This document shows, piece by piece, positions 6,005 to 8,611 of a DNA stretch of 8,611 nucleotides. Under the pieces are notes generated by a model that saw nothing but the letters and a program-made list of their open reading frames with translations, was not told where the DNA came from and did no database searches. Where the stretch lies: NCBI GenBank assembly GCA_031274565.1, contig JAISPY010000289.1, positions 1 to 8,611 of the forward strand, given 5' to 3'. Numbering within the stretch: the stretch's first letter is position 1; every line of letters starts with the position of its first letter. A program made the translations under genes and the position numbers. The stretch is from Treponema sp. Its GTDB lineage: Bacteria; Spirochaetota; Spirochaetia; Treponematales; Breznakiellaceae.

Positions 6005-7606
6005 ATGGAACGTTCGTTATCACATTTTTTCACCGAAGATATTGCTCAAAGGGCCGGGTATATCGGGACTGACGTGCTTCATACCTCCGGGAAGGATCCG
6101 GTGGTTACTGGTTTAGCCTATGATTCCCGTACCGTAACCAAGGGGAACCTCTATTTTGCCCTTCCAGGACTGCATGTAGACGGCCATGCTTTCATCCCGG
6201 ATGCCATCAACCGGGGGGCGCAGGTGATTATCCATCAACACGAACTTGCCGTATATCAGCAGGGGATCCGGTATATCCGAGTGCAGGATTCCCGATTTGC
6301 CATGAGTTCAGTGGCGGATGCCTTTTATGACTTCCCTTCCCGGCGGCTCTGTGTTATCGGGGTAACTGGTACTGAAGGAAAGAGCACTACGGTGTACCTC
6401 ATATACCAGTTCCTGCGGCTTTTAGGAAAGAAAGCTGGGTTTATCTCCACCGTACAGTACGACGATGGCACCGGGGAGCATGGAAATCCTGAACATCAGA
6501 CCACCCCGGAAGCGCCAACCGTGCATAAGGTCCTCTCGGATATCCGGGACCATGGGGGAGAATACGCGGTTCTGGAGGCTAGTTCTCACGGCTTATCCTC
6601 CAAGACTAATCGCTTAGGGGATGTGGCCTTTGACATAGGGGTTATGACCAACGTAACTCAGGACCATCTGGAATTTCACGGGTCCTGGGAACAGTACCGG
6701 GAGGACAAGGCCAACCTGTTTCGGGCGCTGGATCGCTTCGATCACCAGAAGGCATTACCCCAGCGGATACGACGCGGCAGGGGTGTCGATATGATCCCTT
6801 CCTTTGGGGTGGTCAATGCGGATGATCCCAGCGCGGGGTATTTTGCCCGGGCCACCAAACATATCACCTACACCTACAGTACCAAGGGAGCGGGAGCGGA
6901 TCTGGCCCTCAGCAAAATTGCAAGCGGCTCCGCAGGGAATTGGTACGAGGTCTGGAGCGGTAAGACCATCATGGATATACGGGATCGGCTCCCCGGGACT
7001 TTTAATGCGGGGAATGTGCTCTCCAGCCTGCTGACCCTGTCGGCGCTGTTTGCTATGCCGGTACAGAAGCTGGTCCCCCTGGTCCCCCGGCTCAAGCCGG
7101 TGCGGGGCAGGATGACCGCGATTCAACAGGGTCAGCCCTTTGAGGTGCTGGTGGATTATGCCCATACTCCGTTCTCATTCAGGACCATATTTCCGCCCCT
7201 GCGGGAACGGCTGAATGCCCGGGGAGGGAGGATCATCAGCCTCTTTGGTTCTGCGGGAGAGCGGGATGTAATCAAACGGAGTGAACAGGGACGGATCGCT
7301 TTGGCATGGTCGGATATGATGGTGCTTACCGATGAGGATCCCCGAGGAGAAGACCCGCTCGCGATTTTGGAAGCCATTGCCCAGGGTATGTCCGGGGCGA
7401 GGCGAGGGGAGAATCTGTTTCTGATTCCAGATCGGCCCCAGGCCATCCGGAAGGCCTTTTCTCTGGCTCGGCCCAAAGACCTGGTGCTCCTCCTGGGGAA
7501 GGGCCATGAAAATTCGATTATCTATGCCCATGAGACTAGAGTCTATGATGAGATTCGAGAAGCGGAAAAGGCTTTGGCGGAATTTGGGTTTCCCGGCAGA
7601 GGCTAA
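6005..7606 (+). CDS. murE: UDP-N-acetylmuramoyl-L-Ala-D-Glu ligase (MurE)
   Basis: 533 aa, slightly above the usual 480-510. MurE adds the third stem-peptide residue to UDP-MurNAc-L-Ala-D-Glu with ATP in the cytoplasm during peptidoglycan precursor synthesis. N-terminal UDP-binding domain: GLAYDSRTVTKGNLYFALPG (36-55). Central ATPase domain: P-loop GTEGKSTT (122-129), HQTTPEAP (164-171), EASSHGL (191-197), TNVTQDHLEFHG (215-226), the carbamylated-lysine site in YREDKANLF (K235), and NAGNVLSSL. C-terminal domain: VDYAHTP (383-389), FGSAGERD (414-421), the substrate motif TDEDPRGEDP (442-451), and LLLGKGHE. The usual motif is DNPR; here Asn is replaced by Asp445. Spirochetes such as Treponema use L-ornithine at this position, so ornithine is a reasonable guess for the added residue. 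ATG 6005 has no Shine-Dalgarno but starts the conserved domain correctly. The last residues run into transposase-derived sequence. Confidence 0.93.
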   Translation: MERSLSHFFTEDIAQRAGYIGTDVLHTSGKDPVVTGLAYDSRTVTKGNLYFALPGLHVDGHAFIPDAINRGAQVIIHQHELAVYQQGIRYIRVQDSRFAMSSVADAFYDFPSRRLCVIGVTGTEGKSTTVYLIYQFLRLLGKKAGFISTVQYDDGTGEHGNPEHQTTPEAPTVHKVLSDIRDHGGEYAVLEASSHGLSSKTNRLGDVAFDIGVMTNVTQDHLEFHGSWEQYREDKANLFRALDRFDHQKALPQRIRRGRGVDMIPSFGVVNADDPSAGYFARATKHITYTYSTKGAGADLALSKIASGSAGNWYEVWSGKTIMDIRDRLPGTFNAGNVLSSLLTLSALFAMPVQKLVPLVPRLKPVRGRMTAIQQGQPFEVLVDYAHTPFSFRTIFPPLRERLNARGGRIISLFGSAGERDVIKRSEQGRIALAWSDMMVLTDEDPRGEDPLAILEAIAQGMSGARRGENLFLIPDRPQAIRKAFSLARPKDLVLLLGKGHENSIIYAHETRVYDEIREAEKALAEFGFPGRG

Positions 7607-7883
7607 CGGCAGCATACGGTATATGCCCTTGGGAACGGTGGATCTCAAGGACATGCTGTGTTTTGAGCATGAGTGGACGGTAACCCATGACTATGGAGTC
7701 CGGTTTGAATGTCGTCTATTTCAGCTACTCAAATCAAACAAAACCCTTCCGCGCTCCAAAGACCATGTCATGGTCCGGATCAGCCTTGATGGAACCTACG
7801 CTATTGTGTGGAAAGGGGAACCGCTCCTCGCCCCGGAGCTACACATACCAAAAAAAGGCCAGCCAGACGCTCATACCGCTTAA
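7590..7883 (+). pseudogene. 3' fragment of a DDE transposase (ISNCY/IS1202-like)
   Basis: In a frame different from murE, the product reads GFPAEANGSIRYMPL, LCFEHEWTVTHDYGVRFECR, LFQLLKSNKTLPRSKDHVMV, RISLDGTYAIVWKGEPL and ends at TAA 7881-7883. This matches the C-terminal region beyond the integrase-type catalytic core in ISNCY/IS1202-like transposases: an ...L(C)xxHExTVxxDxxVRFxxRxFQ strand set followed by LDGxxxIxxKGxxL. The catalytic DDE core and N-terminal DNA-binding domain are absent, so this is an element remnant. An ATG at 7506 opens the frame further, but that part lies in murE and is spurious. The fragment overlaps the last ~17 nt of murE, marking a deletion or recombination junction. 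Confidence 0.68.
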
Positions 7884-7945
7884 GGGGGATGGGACATTTC
7901 TATTGCGTCTTGACACAAGCGGCAAACGCATCTTGACATTTTTTT
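7884..7945 (+). mobile_element. Possible right end of the IS remnant, with direct repeats
   Basis: After the transposase stop comes GGGGATGGGACATTTC and two direct repeats, GCGTCTTGACA (7905-7915) and GCATCTTGACA (7928-7938). They match at 10 of 11 positions, are spaced 23 nt start to start (about two helical turns), and are followed by a T-run. Repeated TTGACA-like boxes near an IS terminus are typical transposase-binding sites. No left end is present in the window, so the boundary cannot be fixed. Confidence 0.45.
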
Positions 7946-7961
7946 CGCTATTATTTATGTT
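7933..7961 (+). promoter_or_regulatory. Candidate outward promoter from the IS end toward the permease
   Basis: A perfect TTGACA (7933-7938), a 17-bp spacer and TATGTT (7956-7961, 4/6 match to TATAAT). The -35 lies in the presumed IS end and the -10 beyond it, a hybrid-promoter layout well known for insertion sequences. Transcription would start near 7968 and read the hairpin leader. Confidence 0.4.
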
Positions 7962-7968
7962 TCTTCTT

Positions 7969-8008
7969 GTGAGGCTGAAGCCTCGCCTTTGAAAAGAGAA
8001 CTTTCAAA
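7969..8008 (+). promoter_or_regulatory. Two consecutive leader hairpins upstream of the permease
   Basis: Hairpin 1: GAGGC-TGAA-GCCTC (7971-7984), extendable to 7 pairs (7969-7986) with one G-T. Hairpin 2: TTTGAAA (7988-7994), a 7-nt loop, TTTCAAA (8002-8008), a perfect 7-bp stem. The second is also a DNA inverted repeat that could be an operator. I see no conserved cobalamin-riboswitch core. Confidence 0.4.
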
Positions 8009-8015
8009 TTAATGG

Positions 8016-8077
8016 AACCCATGAAGGGCGTACTATCACAATACGTTTGTGAAACGCCCTTCATGGGTTTATTTTTT
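8016..8077 (+). terminator. Long hairpin with T-tract directly before the permease RBS
   Basis: A perfect 16-bp stem pairs AACCCATGAAGGGCGT (8016-8031) with 8054-8069. A nested 6-bp stem (TCACAA 8036-8041 with TTGTGA 8047-8052) lies within its loop. It is followed at once by TTTATTTTTT (8068-8077). This is a strong intrinsic-terminator shape ending one base before GGAGG. It either terminates incoming transcription, insulating the permease, or serves as the terminator half of an attenuator. Confidence 0.7.
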
Positions 8078-8082
8078 GGAGG
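8078..8082 (+). promoter_or_regulatory. Shine-Dalgarno GGAGG of the permease
   Basis: GGAGG followed by TTTTT and ATG at 8088: strong complementarity with 5-nt spacing. It fixes the permease start and contrasts with the lack of such a site before murE and the membrane protein gene. Confidence 0.8.
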
Positions 8083-8087
8083 TTTTT

Positions 8088-8611
8088 ATGCACTACGAAA
8101 GCCGTTCTCTTAAACACCCTAAGCCGCGAATGGCGTTCATCGTCCCCGCGCTCGCTATAGCCGCCGTCCTGTCGCTGCTTTTGGGCACGGGGCTGGGGCC
8201 CGTCAGCGTCCCGCCCGGAACCGTCGCAAGAATCATCATTGGGCATATCCCCGGCCTCGACGGCCTTGTCCCGCAGACATGGACGCAGCTTGAAGAAAAT
8301 ATCGTGCGCGGACTGCGTCTGCCCCGCGTCCTTCTGGGCCTCATCGTAGGCGCGTCCCTCTCCGTTACCGGCGTTACGATGCAGGCGCTCGTCCGCAACC
8401 AGCTCGCCGACCCCTTCATCCTGGGGGTATCGTCGGGCGCGGCGGCGACGGCGACGCTCGGCATGCTGTTCGGCGCGTTTTCGTTCCTCGGTCGCTACTC
8501 TCTGTCGATAAGCGCCTTTATCGGGTCGGCGCTCACCATCATCTTTGTCTACATGATTTCGCGGGTGCGCGGCAGAATCAATATAACGCAGTTGCTGCTT
8601 TCCGGCGTGGC
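8088..8611 (+). CDS. FecCD/BtuC-type ABC transporter permease, 5' part (runs off window)
   Basis: Translation from ATG 8088 gives 174 complete codons with no stop, so the 3' half lies outside. Members of this family form the dimeric inner-membrane channel that imports iron-siderophores, heme or cobalamin with a BtuD-type ATPase and a BtuF-type binding protein. Visible features: a cytoplasmic N-terminus rich in Lys/Arg, TM1 at about 15-37, the family signature RGLRLPRVLLGLIVGASLSV (74-93), then TGVTMQALVRNQLADPFILG (94-113), with VSSGAAA following, and further TM segments at about 117-133, 139-157 and 167 onward. The common RNPLADP motif is RNQLADP here. Codon choice (many GCG, GTC, CTC, CGC, TCG) is richer in G/C-ending codons than murE, and the gene follows an IS remnant, so acquisition by transfer is plausible. 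The substrate cannot be told from this part. Confidence 0.9.
   Translation, partial: MHYESRSLKHPKPRMAFIVPALAIAAVLSLLLGTGLGPVSVPPGTVARIIIGHIPGLDGLVPQTWTQLEENIVRGLRLPRVLLGLIVGASLSVTGVTMQALVRNQLADPFILGVSSGAAATATLGMLFGAFSFLGRYSLSISAFIGSALTIIFVYMISRVRGRINITQLLLSGV

Noticed and set aside
7506..7589. ATG-initiated extension of the transposase frame inside murE
   Set aside because: The first 28 codons are out-of-frame murE sequence; only the part from about 7590 resembles a transposase.
7910..7915. First TTGACA box as a -35 element
   Set aside because: No -10-like hexamer at 16-18 bp; that position holds the second TTGACA. It is better explained as a direct repeat.
7949..7954. TATTAT as the -10 of the permease promoter
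   Set aside because: Only 10 bp from the nearest TTGACA, too close for a working pair.
1..8611. tRNA, rRNA, CRISPR array or replication origin
   Set aside because: No cloverleaf, rRNA-like stretch, regularly spaced repeats or iteron clusters were seen on either strand.

Overview
This window most likely comes from a host-associated spirochete, with a termite-gut Treponema as best guess. The grounds are a BspA-like surface protein with LRR_5 repeats and a Listeria/Bacteroides-type repeat, a DUF4015 secreted protein, and a MurE whose substrate motif departs from the diaminopimelate form. This is recognition by eye from translations; no database search was possible.

Layout. (1) 1-1218, plus: 3' part of a BspA-like surface protein, open at the left edge. 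(2) 1338-3566, minus, convergent: an exported DUF4015 family protein with a beta-propeller-like N-terminal half. (3) 3567-4861: an accessory patch. A hicA-hicB toxin-antitoxin operon on the minus strand has its own consensus-like promoter. The antitoxin gene is intact, but hicA carries a TAA stop at codon 16 and goes unrecognised in a plain ORF search. A 36-nt near-perfect palindrome lies between the two genes. Both flanks hold short unassigned reading frames that look like gene debris, and the hicA side is visibly more AT-rich than its surroundings. (4) 4973-5746, plus: a spirochete-type integral membrane protein, followed by a good intrinsic terminator. (5) 6005-7606, plus: murE, a peptidoglycan precursor ligase. 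(6) 7590-7945: the 3' fragment of a DDE (ISNCY/IS1202-like) transposase plus what may be its element end, abutting the murE stop. (7) 7946-8611: a structured leader with three consecutive hairpins, then the 5' part of a FecCD/BtuC-type metal-chelate or cobalamin ABC permease that runs off the right edge.

How the parts relate. The housekeeping genes (membrane protein and murE) share an unusual start architecture: no Shine-Dalgarno sequence, and a TATACT -10 box only 7-8 nt before the ATG, with a 17-bp spacer to a -35-like hexamer. This predicts (near-)leaderless mRNAs. The permease and the DUF4015 gene instead have strong Shine-Dalgarno sites. The permease sits just behind an insertion-sequence end whose TTGACA could act as an outward -35. 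It has different codon preferences from murE, so it looks like acquired or rewired DNA. The most notable items are the nonsense-mutated hicA beside an intact hicB, the paired leaderless-type promoters, and the IS-derived promoter and hairpin leader in front of the permease.
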